A DNA stretch of 64,000 nt from Aegilops tauschii subsp. strangulata (GCF_002575655.3 NC_053037.3:449283793-449347792); one strand, 5' to 3'; shown: positions 38,835 through 50,827, counted from the first letter of the stretch. Program-made: numbers and translations. The notes: generated from the letters alone by a model not told the origin.

Positions 38835-39184
38835 CCCTTCGCCCCCCCATCCGTACACCGAGGCCGCCAAAACCCGCGAAACCCCATGCTCCTCCGTCGG
38901 ACTCCCGACCGCCGCCCAGCCGGAGACTCTTCCCCGACTACGTCGTCGACCGCAACAGCTCGCCGTCCCTCATCCACCGCACCGGATGAGGATTCGTTGT
39001 TGATCTCGTCGTCCCGCCGGATCAGCCGCCCCGTCCTCCACCTCCAAGGAGCTGCCCCGACGTTCGCCTCGTCTATCGCGCCACCTCAATCCCCACAGCG
39101 CCGTCTTGACTTGCCCCACCGGAACCGCATCACCCTCACCAATTCCTCCGATGAAGCCGAGGCCAACTCGGCGCCACCAAGGAG

Positions 39185-39879
39185 GTTCTGCACTCACCGC
39201 TGCATTTTATCTTTTATTCAATCTCACGGGGCTGCTGGTGCTCGATACCGAGCAGACATGGCGTGTCTCCATCGACGGCGCCGTCGCTGGCCACATCATC
39301 CACGGCGTCTCTCCCCCATGTCGTTGCTTCCTCGGCGGCGACTTCCACAACGGCACTAGCTGCAGCTGCTCCGGCTCTCGCTCGCGCTGTGGCTTTGTTC
39401 TTGCTGTCGGTCGCGCTGCTGCACTGCTCCTGCTTTCGTTCGTGTTGCTGCTCTGCTCTTGCTCTCGCTTGCGCTGCTGCTGCTGCACGACCTCCGGCAG
39501 CTACAGGAGTTGCTGCTTTAGCACTCGCTCGCGGTGCTACTGCACGACTTGCTCTCTGCTAGTGCGTTCCCTGCTCGAGCGTCTGCTGATTTAGATCACT
39601 GCTTCTCTGCTACTAGTGCTCGAACGCCCTAAACATCTATTGCAATGCTCTATTACTAGTTCAATCAGTTTCGACAGTAAAATTCAATTTCGACCGTGAA
39701 GTTCATTTTCTTCAGTTAAGTTCAAAGTGAACAGTACTTACAACATCTGTCGGAGCGGCCGTGGCGCGGCTGATGCGTTTTACATCTAGCACTTTTTGAT
39801 GATGTATTTTACATCATCTATTGCAGATGATATTAGGGTCCCACTTCAGATTAATGTTGTTTGTCTTGTCATGCTTCAG
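39185..39879. other. Intron 1 of the duplicated-exon gene
   Basis: Contains a CTGCT-rich low-complexity stretch (39360-39560) that creates Cys/Ser/Leu-rich frames, not genes. Short phrases CAGTAAAATTCAATTT and AGTTCATTTTC repeat near 39680-39720. Confidence 0.4.
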
Positions 39880-41180
39880 CCTCGTCGCCGTACACCTTAG
39901 CGGAGCTGCTCCAACGACGGAACCGTCCATCACAGCGGAGCAGTACCCTCGGCGCCGTTTCCAGAGGCCTCGGATCTTCTTCCCCGCCTCCGACAGTCAC
40001 ACCAGCATCATCACCATCCTCCACGTCCAACCCAATGATGCTGAGGTCCACAAGGCTATGCCAAAGAGGTTGTGCACTCGTCGCATCACTTTGTTTCTCC
40101 ATTCCTCTGTTCTTCCAATTCATGTGAGCCAAACACCCAGGTTGACTGAAATCCTATGTTTCCGAATGCTCTGTTTTGCACGTGCATTCCTATCCTATTC
40201 CTGTGTTTTTCATGTCCCTGCATTTATAGAATCCTCCAATTCTAAGGAGCCCTTACAGATTTACTTCATTTTCAGATAGGCATCAAAGAAAACTCTGTGT
40301 GTTATGTCCTGCTCCTGTCGTGTCGTCATCCTCCCCACCTGAGGTGCACCATCGACACAAGCGTTCACTGCAGCAGAGATCCCCCCTGCAGACTTCCTTT
40401 CGCCGCCTCAGATCATCTTCCCCGTTGCCGGCAGCCACGCCAACTGCATTACCATCATCGACTGAGCAGATGAACCTGAGGACTACACAGTTCCGGAAGA
40501 GAGGTCGCAGTCTTTCGTGTTTGCTTACGTTATACATCGGTTATTATTACCTGCTACTTTATCGTTCAATCTTGAGTTTTGAATTGCCCATGGGTGTCAT
40601 ATCGAGCCAGTAACGAATAGTATCTGTCTACTATCTGGTTCATCTGGGGTCTTCTATGTGGTTCATGTTGGGTGGGCAACAAACAATAGATGATCCATTG
40701 TCTATCTTTTTAAACTGGAGCTATAATCTACCTGCTATCATTAGTTTTGGATCCATCCACTCGTTTGCTACCATCAGTCTTGATTTTTGCATGCACCCCT
40801 TAGGCCTTACAAAATCTAACTATTTTTTTATTATGCATGTCAGATATTGTACACAATCGTACTGAACATGTAGAGAAAAAGAGAAGACCGTTGCGTGCGA
40901 ATATAATGTCATGCAGACGCCTCTCCATGGTGGGCGAAGTGGCCCCCCCTCCTGCATTTCCAGATTGTATTCCAGAGGTAGATAACTGTTCAGATGGAGA
41001 TTCAGAAGGAGCCGACCACACTTGTTTACCACCTGAGGTGTTTGCTCTAACCTGGCATGCTGATGTTGGTCATATCATGCATATGGCGCCTTGCATTGCT
41101 TACATTATACATCTTATATGTCATCAGCTTAGTTTAGATTTGCTTTGTGTGAATGCCACCTGTTTGGTTTCTATATCATA

Positions 41181-41341
41181 CTCCCACCATTCCTAAATAT
41201 TTGTCTTTTTAGAGATTTCAACAAGTGACTACATACGGAACAAAATGAGTGAATCTACACTCTAAAATATGTCTATATACATCTGTATGTGGCAGTCCAT
41301 TTGAAATCTCTAAAAAGACAAATATTTAGGAATGGAGGGAG
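41181..41341. mobile_element. Stowaway MITE in an intron
   Basis: A 161-bp element with termini CTCCCACCATTCCTAAATAT and ATATTTAGGAATGGAGGGAG, flanked by TA on both sides (41179-41180 and 41342-41343). It lies in the intron between the exons ending at 41037 and starting at 41521. Confidence 0.93.
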
Positions 41342-43441
41342 TATATGGGAATTATGCAATGCCATCTTCTTTAGCCAGGCATCATATACGTGAATCATGC
41401 AATGCCATCCTGTTTAGCCAGTCATCGTATATGTGAATTGTATTGTGCCATATTTTTTTCCATAATGTATTCCATTTGTCAACAATGTTTATACATTCAT
41501 CTACTCTTCCTGTGCATCAACCATTTGAGTCGGTCATGGGAAAATCTGGAGTGAAAACAAGGTCTTTTGAGCAGTCAGTGCTACCTTTCGATGCAGATTT
41601 CTTGCTGGTTATAGATAGCTCCTCAAAGGAGGATTCAGAGAGAGATGACCAGTCGTATCCCCCCCGAGGTGCATGCTCTAACTTGGCTGGGTTATATTGC
41701 TCATATCATGCATATGGTGTCTTGCATTGCCATGCCATCTACTTAGATTAGACATGCTTTGTGTGAATGCCTCCTTTTTGCTTTCTATATCAGATATGTG
41801 AGTTATGCAATGCCATGTTTTTCAGCCAGTTATCATATATGTGAATTATGCACCGCCATGGAGCCAGGCATCATATATGTGAATTATCTCATGCCATCTT
41901 TTTTTTCATGACGTATTCCATTTGTCAACAATCTGTGTATATTGAACTACTCTTCATGTGTATCAGCCATTTGAGCCGATTATGGAAAAATCTGGAGTGA
42001 AAACAAGGTCTTCAGAGCAGGCAATGGTACCTGTTGAAGCATATATCTCGATGGTTACAGGGAGCTCCTCAGAGGAGGATTCAGAGACAGATGACCAGTC
42101 CTATATCCCACCTGAGGTGTATGCTCTAGTTGCAATGTTTATATTTCTCATATGATGCATATGGTGTCTTGCATTGCTTAGTTTAGACATCATATGCACA
42201 ATATTGAATTCTATCTGCTTAGTTTAGAGATCATACATGCGAGTGCCAGTTGCTTAGTATATGAATCAATTATGTCAATTATATCATGCCATCCTGTATA
42301 CTTAGACAACATGTATGTGAATTATTTCATCCCAACCTATTTTAGAAAGACATCATATAGTTTTGTCATGTCATCCTGTTTAGGTACTCATCATATGTTG
42401 AATTATGCCATTATATCCTGTTAAGTTATCCATCATATATCTGAAACGGTGTCATGCTATCCTGTTTAGTTAGGAATCATATATGTGAAATTGTGTCATG
42501 CTGTCCTGTTTGGTTAGACAACATATATGTGAATTACCACATCTGTCTATCATACAATGTCTATACGTTCAATTTCTTTTCTTGTTTATCAGCCATTTGA
42601 ATTAGAGGGGGTGATGGCAGTATCCAAGGGAGAAAAAACCCGTTCTTCACAAAAGACAGTGCTACCCGTCGATGCAGATAGAACCATGGTTGTACTGCCC
42701 ACAAACTAGCCCAACCACACATAATCGAGACTCTTCTAGATTGCACACTTACACCGTTGGGCAGAGAACCAGCTACAACCCATCTAACCGCAACCCCAGC
42801 GGATAGTAACCCACTTATAGTTGACAAAGCACCATGTCCACCACAGAGTACCCCCACACGAGCAGTTTGTAAAGCTACTGCAGTGCCCAAAGCACGAAGA
42901 CCACCACAACTAACCCAAACTCCACGTTTAAAGCAGAAGAGCAACTGTTCTCAGGCCAGATTCCGTAGCTATGGTCCATACTCCTTTGCGGTTGCATCAC
43001 TGTATTTACTCATACCAACTACTTTCGAATTTGAAGGATCCAATTGAAACTCCAATGGCACAACAGGTATGTTTTAAACCTATTTCTTTTAACTGCATTG
43101 CTGTTCTAACTTCTTGCTCTATGTTGATTTTAGTTTAAGTTGTATAAACAGTTATGTTCTCATGTGATGCACAATACAAGTGCTGCCAATGCTGTGTAGT
43201 TTCTCACACTTATATTCTGTCTATGCTGCTGTGTCTTAAAAATATATGGGTTGAACTATGTCTCTATCTTGATTAGGGAACATAAACTAGAATGATATGG
43301 ACAATACAGTGACACTAGTACATAGATATATGTTTGTTTCATGCTGTTATCCTGTCCACCTTACTACTGAACCGGTTTACCAAAATGAGTTTCGTATACT
43401 ACAAGCTAAACCTCTGACGTGTCTGCTTGTTTCTCTTGTAG

Positions 43442-43879
43442 TATGCAAACAGAATATTGGAGAAGAGCACCCCACTATGCAATGGTAGAGAAAGTAATGT
43501 AGATAAGGTTCAAGATAGTGAGACAACCCTGTTGGTCTCCAAAAAAGGTGATAAAAACGATCTTGTAGACAGTGAGAAAACCCCACAGTCCTGCGTTGAT
43601 GTAGTGTTCGAGTTACTGGCCAGTACCGCTGGCACAAGCTTTTTGAACTCGCTGCCTGAATCACTTCGGCTTCTTCAGTCTCAGCTACAAGCTGAAAGGC
43701 ATCAGTCAGCTGTGCTGCGGCAAGAAGCCGAAGGACTGACGAAGTCCCTACAGAATTCATATGCGTACTTTCTTGTGCAACAGCAAGCGCTGGAGGATTT
43801 TAGCGCCAAACAAGAGAAAGTTAATAAGCTTGCTAAGCATCTTGCCAGCATTATGGGTACCCAGGATATTGTTTCTTGA
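43442..43879 (+). CDS. Last exon of the duplicated-exon gene: coiled coil
   Basis: The acceptor TTTCTCTTGTAG ends at 43441. The upstream exon ends ATGGCACAACAG|GTATG at 43066, and the junction is in frame. An ATG at 43457 also opens 140 codons. The second half (residues about 70-135) is a clear coiled coil (LQSQLQAERHQSAVLRQEAE, ALEDFSAKQEKVNKLAKHL), ending in TGA at 43877-43879. I recall similar C-termini in many uncharacterised wheat proteins. A DNA-binding or dimerisation role in CACTA transposition is an inference. Confidence 0.65.
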   Translation, partial: YANRILEKSTPLCNGRESNVDKVQDSETTLLVSKKGDKNDLVDSEKTPQSCVDVVFELLASTAGTSFLNSLPESLRLLQSQLQAERHQSAVLRQEAEGLTKSLQNSYAYFLVQQQALEDFSAKQEKVNKLAKHLASIMGTQDIVS

Positions 43880-44170
43880 ACTCTTCTGAAGTGGTTTCAG
43901 TTCTGGACTTGTTTTGCTGCAGCGTTTATATGCTGCTTTATTCCCTATATTTGCACTGGTGGCAAACTTTGATGCCCAGTGGATGTAATATGTGTAATAG
44001 CCGTGATAGCCTAGCATAAGTTGCTTGCTTATTTATTTCCTTGTTGTCTTGTTTATTTATTTGCTTGTAGTCAGTGCAGTTCTTTTTCCGCGGTTTGCTA
44101 GTGGCTGCAATAGCCTATTTTTCAAAACTAGGCCACAATAACCATGGGCTAATATTTACTGTAGTGACAC

Positions 44171-44305
44171 TGGGCCTCCTACGGGCCGTAGAAACAGTAG
44201 GCCTTCTACGGGCCGTAGAAATAATGGGCCTTCTATGGGCCATAGAAACAATGGGCCTTCTATGGGCCGTATCATCAATGGGCCTTATACGGGCCGTATG
44301 ATCGA
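44171..44305 (+). repeat. 27-bp subterminal tandem repeat, five copies
   Basis: Five head-to-tail units of the form TGGGCCTTCTACGGGCCGTA plus seven bases, period 27, within the CACTA subterminal region. The repeat unit is a multiple of three and gives an artefactual LGLLRAVE-type frame. Confidence 0.9.
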
Positions 44306-44620
44306 TTGGCCAAACATGGGCCAATAACAGGCCGCATTATGGCCGTAAACGGGCTAGAGTTGGAATCGTCCGTTCATGGGCCGACCATAACGGGCCATCG
44401 TTAATAGGCCGTATTTGATGACGCTATGACAATGGCCCAACGTATTAACGGACCACAAACGGGTCGACTGTAACCACGGGCTGAATTTGGCCCACAAGCA
44501 GAAAAAGACAGTAACGGGCCGTAAGTAAACGAATGCTGGAAATGAGCCCATGAATAAATGGGCTCTGAGAAGGCCGAAAGATAACATGGGCTGGAAACGG
44601 CCCAACGGAATAATGGGCCT

Positions 44621-44730
44621 TTAATGGGTATAAAGTGATACACTGTTCATTACGGGCCAGTTTCACCACGGGCCGTTAATGGGTGTAAAGTGATACACTG
44701 TTCATTACGGGCCAGTTTTGCTACGGGCCG
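44621..44730 (+). repeat. 55-bp subterminal tandem duplication
   Basis: Two units beginning TTAATGGGTRTAAAGTGATA at 44621 and 44676, nearly identical, ending CGGGCCG. Confidence 0.9.
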
Positions 44731-45435
44731 TTAATAGGCCAAGAGTTACATAGGGCCTCATATGGGCCGAAAGACGTCATGGGCCATACATGGGCCAGAA
44801 GTGAAAACGGACTGGAATCATATTGGATGGCCCAGATGACGCTACTGGGCCTAATTCGGATAGGGTGTGACGGGCCTTGGGTTAGCGGGCTGTAAATGGG
44901 CTATATGCGAACAAGCCGTTAACAGGGCTTTCCATGGGCCGGCCCGCCACCTTTTGACCAAGTCAAATGGGCCGGTCTTTTCACAGGAATGGGCCTCTGT
45001 TGGGCCGTGCCACGTGTCGACGTATCATAGGCACCTTCTGTCCAATGAGTGGATGACATCTGTCCCAATGACGAGCCGACATGTGTTTCCTCCAGCCAAT
45101 GATGATTTTACACGTGAAAAATCCCCATTGGTGGGGGCTGTTAACGGGTTATCGGATCCAAAACCCGACCCGATAGCTTAACGGTGTTCCGTTACGGTGG
45201 ATCCCACGTGTCAGTCACCCTTGACGAATGCACTTCTGTGACGCGCGATTTATCGTCATGGAAGTGCACACTTCCGTGATGATAATTTTGGTAATGTCAT
45301 GGAACACTTCTACGACAGCACAGGTATGACTATCTTGATTCTGTCATAAAATCGTCATGGATGTACATGCATGACAAAAAACGCGACCTACTGTGACAAA
45401 CACGTATCTTCACGGAAGTGTATTTTTTTGTAGTG

Positions 45436-46421
45436 AAGATGATATTACTGGTCTTGCTTCTATTGTCGTGCCTCCTACCAATACTTTAGAGAAATATTTG
45501 TTATACCATGAAAATGATATGCATATGAATGAAAGAAATGTAATAGATGAAATATTCTTTAGGCAAGCACCTATCCAGCATAGTTTGCCAGTTGAAATTT
45601 TGGAAGATCCCCCTCCACCTAAGGGCAACCCCGTGTTCGAATTAAACAAACTCCTAGCTAGATACATTGGAATATGCTATCTAGATGAAAAGAAGATATA
45701 TCATATTATTATCAATGCTAACCTTTCAGTGCACGAAGAAAAGAGACTATTGAAAACTTTGAAGAAACATTGTGTAGGAATTGGATAAACTCTAGATGAT
45801 CTTATGGGCATTAGTCCTACTCTATGTCAATACAAGATTAATGTGGTGCCTGATGCCAAACCAGTTGTTGATCATCAACATTGCTTGAATCCTTGGATGA
45901 AGGATGCGGTAAGAACTGAAATATTAAAGCTTTTGGAAGCAACTGTAATTTAGCTGGTAGTAGATGGGCAAGTCATGTTCATTGCGTCCCTTAGAAAGGT
46001 GGCATCACTGTTGTTCCTAGTGATAAAAATGAACTTATCCAACAAGAATTGTAACAGGTTATAGGATGGTAATTGATTTTAGAAAATTGAATAAAGCTAC
46101 TAGGAAAGATCATTATCCTTTGCATTTCATTGACCAAATAGTAGAAAGATTATCTAAGCACACACACTTTTGTTTCTTATATGCATATTCTGGTTTCTAT
46201 CAAATACCTGTGTCACTAGAAGATCGAGAGAAAACTACTTTTACTTGTTCTTTGGAACTTATGCTTATAGATGTATGCCTTTTGGTTTATGTAATGCACC
46301 TGCTACATTTCAAAGATGTAGGACTGCTATATTCTCTGACTTATGTGAGAAAATTGTTTAGATCTTCATGGATGATTTTTCTGTATACGGAACTTCTTTT
46401 GATGACTGTTTGAGCAATCTT
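45436..46421 (+). pseudogene. Decayed Gypsy RT fragment (Athila-like)
   Basis: An open piece at 45393-45788 carries the region before RT (RYIGICYLDEKKIYH, then EEKRLLKTLKKH). Later frames carry RT motifs in broken order of frames: NPWMKDAVRTEILKLLEA, MVIDFRKLNKATRKDHYP, then FGLCNAPATFQRC and SVYGTSFDDCLSNL. There are at least two stops and two frame changes. LRKLNKAT and MPFGLCNAPATFQRCM-type phrases fit the Athila branch. The fragment is bounded by a CACTA terminus on each side: the first element ends at 45435 and the second begins at 46422, so the RT is cut within its palm domain. Confidence 0.75.
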
Positions 46422-46973
46422 CACTACAAAAAAAGACACATCCGTGACATTATGGCCCGAATGAAAACTTTTTCTGTCATGGATATGACACTTCTATGAT
46501 GATAATTGTGACAAAAACACGTATCATCATAGATGTGGTGGGCTCCTAATTCTATGACAAAAAATTATGACAGAAAATGGGCTTTTTTTGTCCTGGGCGG
46601 GCCGGAGATGCACCTGCATGACATTCTTTGGGCCGTCCATGACACAAGAAATCATGGTAGAAGTGAGAGCGAGGAAATTTTCGAGGAGTTCCCGGTGTAC
46701 GGTGGGTGGACAGGCCCGAGCGATGCAGTTGTTTGCGCGTTTCTAGTACGCGCTCATGTCAGCGAGCCGTGTTTGCTAACTGAACCCGAGCAAGGCGTTC
46801 ACTTAGTGAACTCGAGCATCGATCTCGCCCTCGCACTATTTACTGAACTTGAGCGATCGCTCCCTCGCACTACATACTAAACCTGATCGATCCCTTCATT
46901 GCTAACCGAACCCGAGCGATTCCTTCGCAGCTGCTAACTGAACCCGATAGATCAATCCTTCTCGCTGCTTACT
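46422..46973 (+). mobile_element. Second CACTA transposon, left end
   Basis: It starts CACTACAAAAAAAGACACATCC, immediately after Gypsy RT sequence, so the boundary is sharp. The following 550 bp has phrases such as GTGACATTATGGCC and TCATGGATATGACA, then repeated CTAACTGAACCCGAGCGA-type motifs. Only the left end is present; it is interrupted at 46974 by another retrotransposon. The frame at 46533-46880 is not a recognisable gene. Confidence 0.75.
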
Positions 46974-47858
46974 TGTCGGTGCAACGAACATTGACGTTCA
47001 TTGCCTGGACTTATACACAGGCGTGCTGGCATCACATGTCCAGCACCAACATGCAAAGCAAGGCCAAGCCATAGAAACCGTTCTTTGTGAGATCAAGGAG
47101 CGAATCAAGAAGACCATGTCAACATACAAGACAACAGAACACCACTTTGGGAAGGCCTCACTTGCCAGGCAGGAAAGCCTGGCCAGGTCGAGACTGCCCC
47201 GACGACAAGTCCATGATTACCCCGGTAGGCTTGCCGGGGCCGCCAAGGGCAAGAACTCCCGCCAAGGCACCACCGCTCCACCGCACCACAACGCAAATCA
47301 CTTATCAATGCGGTGTCGAGCCTCCAGATGATTAAGGAGCTTCCACTAAGCATGTGGCGGCCCGTTGGTAGACAGATTATCCTCATATGACACCCATCCA
47401 GAGGCATGTCGAACAGATAAGTAGAAGATGATTAAGCGGCACGACAGGCTTGCCGGGTTTCACCCTCAGCATGACACCTAGCATGGAATTTAATGCACTT
47501 TGTCCTAATAGCCAGAGTTAGTTCTGATAGCACTGTTAGCTCTCTAATCTCCAGATAAAGACAGTTTTGCCACTATGGTTACCCCTTGAGCTATAGAAGG
47601 AGGTCCAAGGCTACGTGGAAAGGGATTCTGACCCTTGCCCACTTGTACGCGCGTAGCAGCTCTCTCCGAGGCCACCTTGTCGGGCTCGAGCGTTGCGTGT
47701 TCATTGTGTTCCTCCATCCAATCCACCAAAGCAGGAGTAGGGCTTTATGCTTCCCAATGGCTCGAACCTGGGGAAAAATCTTTGTGCAACATGATCTCCC
47801 CCTTGCTGAACCACAAAGGGGCCGGTGGCCCCATAGGTCATCGTGTTCTCCCATGACA
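46974..47858 (+). mobile_element. Probable 5' LTR of the decayed Gypsy
   Basis: It runs from TGTCGGTGCAACG, the point where CACTA-like sequence stops, to CCCATGACA just before the primer site TTTGGCGTGCCAGGTAGGGG. Length is 885 bp. The partner LTR is outside the window, so the left edge is inferred. Confidence 0.55.
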
Positions 47859-47860
47859 TC

Positions 47861-47880
47861 TTTGGCGTGCCAGGTAGGGG
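47861..47880 (+). promoter_or_regulatory. Primer binding site of the decayed Gypsy
   Basis: TTTGGCGTGCCAGGTAGGGG closely resembles the TTGGCGCGCCAGGTAGGGG-type sites of many plant Gypsy elements. Confidence 0.7.
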
Positions 47881-47945
47881 GAATCGCTTGCACGAACCCG
47901 AGGTTGTGAACAGCGCGTCCATCATCTTCATCATCGTCTTCATCC

Positions 47946-49600
47946 ATGGCGCCCAAGAAGAAACCAGGCACGACCGCGCACCCTTCCACTTCGAAGCCCC
48001 CCTTGCACGTGGCCACGGAAGTCGTTGGTGCCACGGCGTTGTTGGGTGAGGCTGATACCACAGGAGACACGACCGGTGCAGGCGGCACTGTTGTTGTGTC
48101 CCCCATGGACGAAGCTGGAGCCAGAGGCGCCGGGGGAGGGTAGTATCAACAACATACCGACGGGCATAACCCGCAAGCCGCGGGTGGAGGGAACATTCTG
48201 TCTCTACCTCCCTACCGCAGTAGCAGGCGCAGCCGCAGCAATGACGCTCGCTCTGGCGTGAGTCGTGGCCCTCTAGCCATGCCTGCCATATGCGCGGCTA
48301 CTGAGCATGCGCCTTGCCCGGAGCAAGGAGGGCAAGACAGAGCGCTGAACGGGGTTGTCAATCCCCGAGAGCGACCCACTCATCACCAGACTGCCTTGGC
48401 AACCGGTTCGCGACGGCAAGAACATGGCGACGCCCCTGCTGGTACTACTAGGAGTCGAGCGACGTCATAGTCTGCCTTGTTAGCTATGCCGAGCACAACT
48501 ACGGAAGCCATGTCGCAAGCCCAACTCCTACTGAGATTCCCACCGGAAGCTGATCAATTAGATGAGTGGAGGGCGACCATCCAGAGTTTGATCGGCTTCG
48601 CTAAAGCTGGAAAATCACAACAGGAAGAGCCATCACGGTACCCGCGTACAACAACATCAGCCCGGGATGATGGTCGTGTCGAGGGGGCCACACCAATGGT
48701 GCAGTCCCCTCCGCGACAGCAGACCCAGAGGCGATAGAAGCAAGAGCAGCATGTCCACGAACCCGACGAAGCATCGATGGCCTCGTCTGACCCAAGAGCC
48801 CACCGGGATCAGCGGCGGGTCCTGGAAGATCGACAGATGGAGGATGCGCGCGTCACAATAGAACGACGCCGGGAGACCTACCATCAGTCTGACAGGCGCA
48901 ATGGCCCATACATCAATGAACCCGTGTCCAGTGATGGCGGGTAGTTCCCTTACGAGGTTGGGTGCCCTGCCTTCACTCGTGTGATGTGGCAGGTCCGCTG
49001 GCCATCTGCTTGGATCTTCAAGCTAGAGTTACCAGAAAAATATGATGGAAAGTTAAACCCGTCAGAGTTCTTGAGCATTTACACAATTGTTGTTCAAGCC
49101 GCCGGGGGCAGGGATGAGAAGGTGTCCGCCAACTACTTCCCTTTGGCACTCAAGCCCAATGTAAGGTCATGGCTGATGCATCTGCCAGGGAACTCCATTT
49201 CATCATGGGCTAACTTGTGCAATGAATTTGTTGGCGCCTTCATGGGTGGCCAAGAGCCCGGGCGTCCTAGTGACTTGCAAGTCCTTCCATACAAGGAAGG
49301 GGAGAGCTTGCAGAAGTATATGGAGAGGTTCAGTCGAGTGCAACGTAACATTCCAGAGATACATCCAGCAGCTATGATTGTCGTGCTCCGTTCAAACATG
49401 TGCAACAGAAGGATAATGTCCAAAATGAACGTTCGGCTGCCCAAGACCGTCAATGAGTTGTACACATTGACGAATCAATGTGCTCGGGCTGAGGAAGGAA
49501 GGCGACTCCTCGGGGAGGAGGATGGCAGACGAGGCCCCTAACCCGAAGAGGAGAAGCTAGAGGCGCAACAGGAAGCGCAAAGATAAGTTAGTATTGGCAG
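47946..49600 (+). pseudogene. Broken gag
   Basis: The first frame starts MAPKKKPGTTAHPSTSKPP at 47946 and stops after 65 codons. Pro/Arg-rich pieces in several frames follow. The best conserved part, 48981-49541, is a retrotransposon gag (capsid) domain with LELPEKYDGKLNPSEFLSIY, WLMHLPGNSISSW and YMERFSRVQRNIPE. It ends in TAA at about 49541. At least four stops or frame changes are seen. Confidence 0.75.
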
Positions 49601-50149
49601 TTGAGAGCTCTGGCGATCTCGGTACCGGCAAGAAGGCCAAAACCGAAGCCCCAGCAAGGAAGTTGCCACGTGCGCTAATTGCCGGGAGGCTACAGTGGTA
49701 GAGAAAGTTGGGAAGGCCAATGGGCCATACTGCAAAATCCACCGCACTAAAGGTCATGATCTCTAAGAATGCCACCAAGTGGAGCAGCTTGTTAAGAAGC
49801 AAAAGGCAGAATATGAGAAGCGAGAAAGGGAGAAAGACCAAGAGGGTGCTGGCGGAAAAGGCCATGGTAGTAAAAGGGCAGCCGCGACAAAGCCCCGCAA
49901 CAAAAGGAGAAACCTGCTAGACGTCATGAGAAGAAAGAAGGAGATGGTGAGAGTGATGAAGGGGATGAAGAAGAAACCATCGAGCAAGGATTCCAGAAAG
50001 CAACTGAAGCCATGTGTATTGATGGGGGTGCCTCTTTGCACTCCTCTCACCGCCAGCTCAAGCAGTGGGCACGTGAGGTCAATGTCGTGGAGCCAGCTGC
50101 AGGCTCCCGGTAACCACTCAAGTGATCCCGCACGCCTATCATCTTTGAT

Positions 50150-50827
50150 GAAGAGGATCATCTTGGCCGCACCATTGCGGTTGGATGTTTGCCGTTGTTG
50201 GTTTCCCCAACAATCCGCAACCTCAAGGTCACCAAGATGCTAGTTGATAGCGGGGCTGGGTTGAACTTGATTTCCCCTAAGGTGGTTGCGAAACTACAGA
50301 TCCCCGATGATGAGCTTAAGTCCACTGGCACTTTCCAAGGAATCAACCCCGATAGAAGCTGGCCCAAGGGAAAGGTCACCTTACCTGTGACATTTGGTGG
50401 GGAGTAGAACTATCGGACTGAAAGGGTCGTGTTTGACGCGGTTGAGCTTCACTTGCCTTACAATGGGATTCTTGGTCGCCCAGCTCTGGTAAAATTCATG
50501 GCAGCTTCCCACTATGCTTACAACACCTTGAAGATGCCAGGGCCGATGGGTATCATTTCCATTCCATCAGATAAAAGAGATGCAATTATATGTGTGGATT
50601 GGATGTATTGGGACACGGTAGCAGCTGAAGCTGCAGAAGGAACAACTCCCGCCAAGGAAACAAAGAAAGGGAAGAAATCAAGCAGAGATGCCGGCAAGGA
50701 CTCCGGGAAGCGCGTCTCTTCGGAGTGCGCCACACCTGTTGAAGACCTGCCGGAGAGTTCCACTAGCAAGAGGCCCAAGGTTGCTTCACCTGTTGTGAAA
50801 AAGTTCCCAGCGAGGCGATGGCGCTGA
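50150..50827 (+). pseudogene. Broken aspartic protease region
   Basis: The protease motif MLVDSGAGLNLISPKVV is at about 50240. The frame is interrupted by TAG at 50405-50407 and continues in the same frame with YNGILGRPALVKFMAASHYAY (flap and C-terminal part of the domain) and a Lys/Ser-rich linker toward RT. Confidence 0.8.

Larger units (their letters stand above)
38840..43879 (+). pseudogene. Gene of duplicated exons, probably CACTA-borne
   Basis: A multi-exon plus-strand gene is traced by GT-AG signals and protein-like frames. Probable exons are 38886-39184, 39880-40068, about 40320-40503, 40844-41037, 41521-41668, 41967-42116, 42593 to about 43066 and 43442-43879. Two exon modules are repeated. 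Exons 1-3 share a GAxPT...(S/T)...II type segment of about 60 residues. Exons 4-6 share an acidic Ser-rich segment ending PPE (as in SSSEEDSETDDQSYIPPE). The last exon encodes a coiled coil. The gene ends about 1.5 kb before a CACTA terminus on the same strand, so it is probably the TNPA-like second gene of that transposon. TGA at 40463-40465, CAA instead of CAG at the exon-5 acceptor, and stops in exon 7 indicate decay. The Gypsy inserted about 50 bp upstream of its first ATG. Confidence 0.6.
43880..45435 (+). mobile_element. CACTA transposon right end with subterminal repeats
   Basis: The right terminus reads ...CGGAAGTGTATTTTTTTGTAGTG at 45435, the inverse of CACTACAAAAAAA. Inward, about 1 kb is crowded with GGGCC-based repeats (TGGGCC, ACGGGCC, GGCCGTA) in both orientations, typical of CACTA subterminal transposase-binding arrays. 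The distal 200 bp has repeated CCGTGA/TCATGG/TGACA phrases. The left terminus was not found: no CACTACAAAAAAA occurs in plus orientation to the left. No TNPD-type transposase is visible, so the element is truncated or non-autonomous. Confidence 0.8.

Noticed and set aside
39106..39594. Cys/Ser-rich 162-codon ORF
   Set aside because: Created by CTGCT-rich low-complexity intron sequence; no homologous pattern.
44074..44301. Repetitive frame of LGLLRAVE-like units
   Set aside because: Produced by the 27-bp CACTA subterminal repeat; not a gene.
46533..46880. 115-codon ORF in the second CACTA left end
   Set aside because: Runs through terminal and subterminal repeat sequence; no protein motif.
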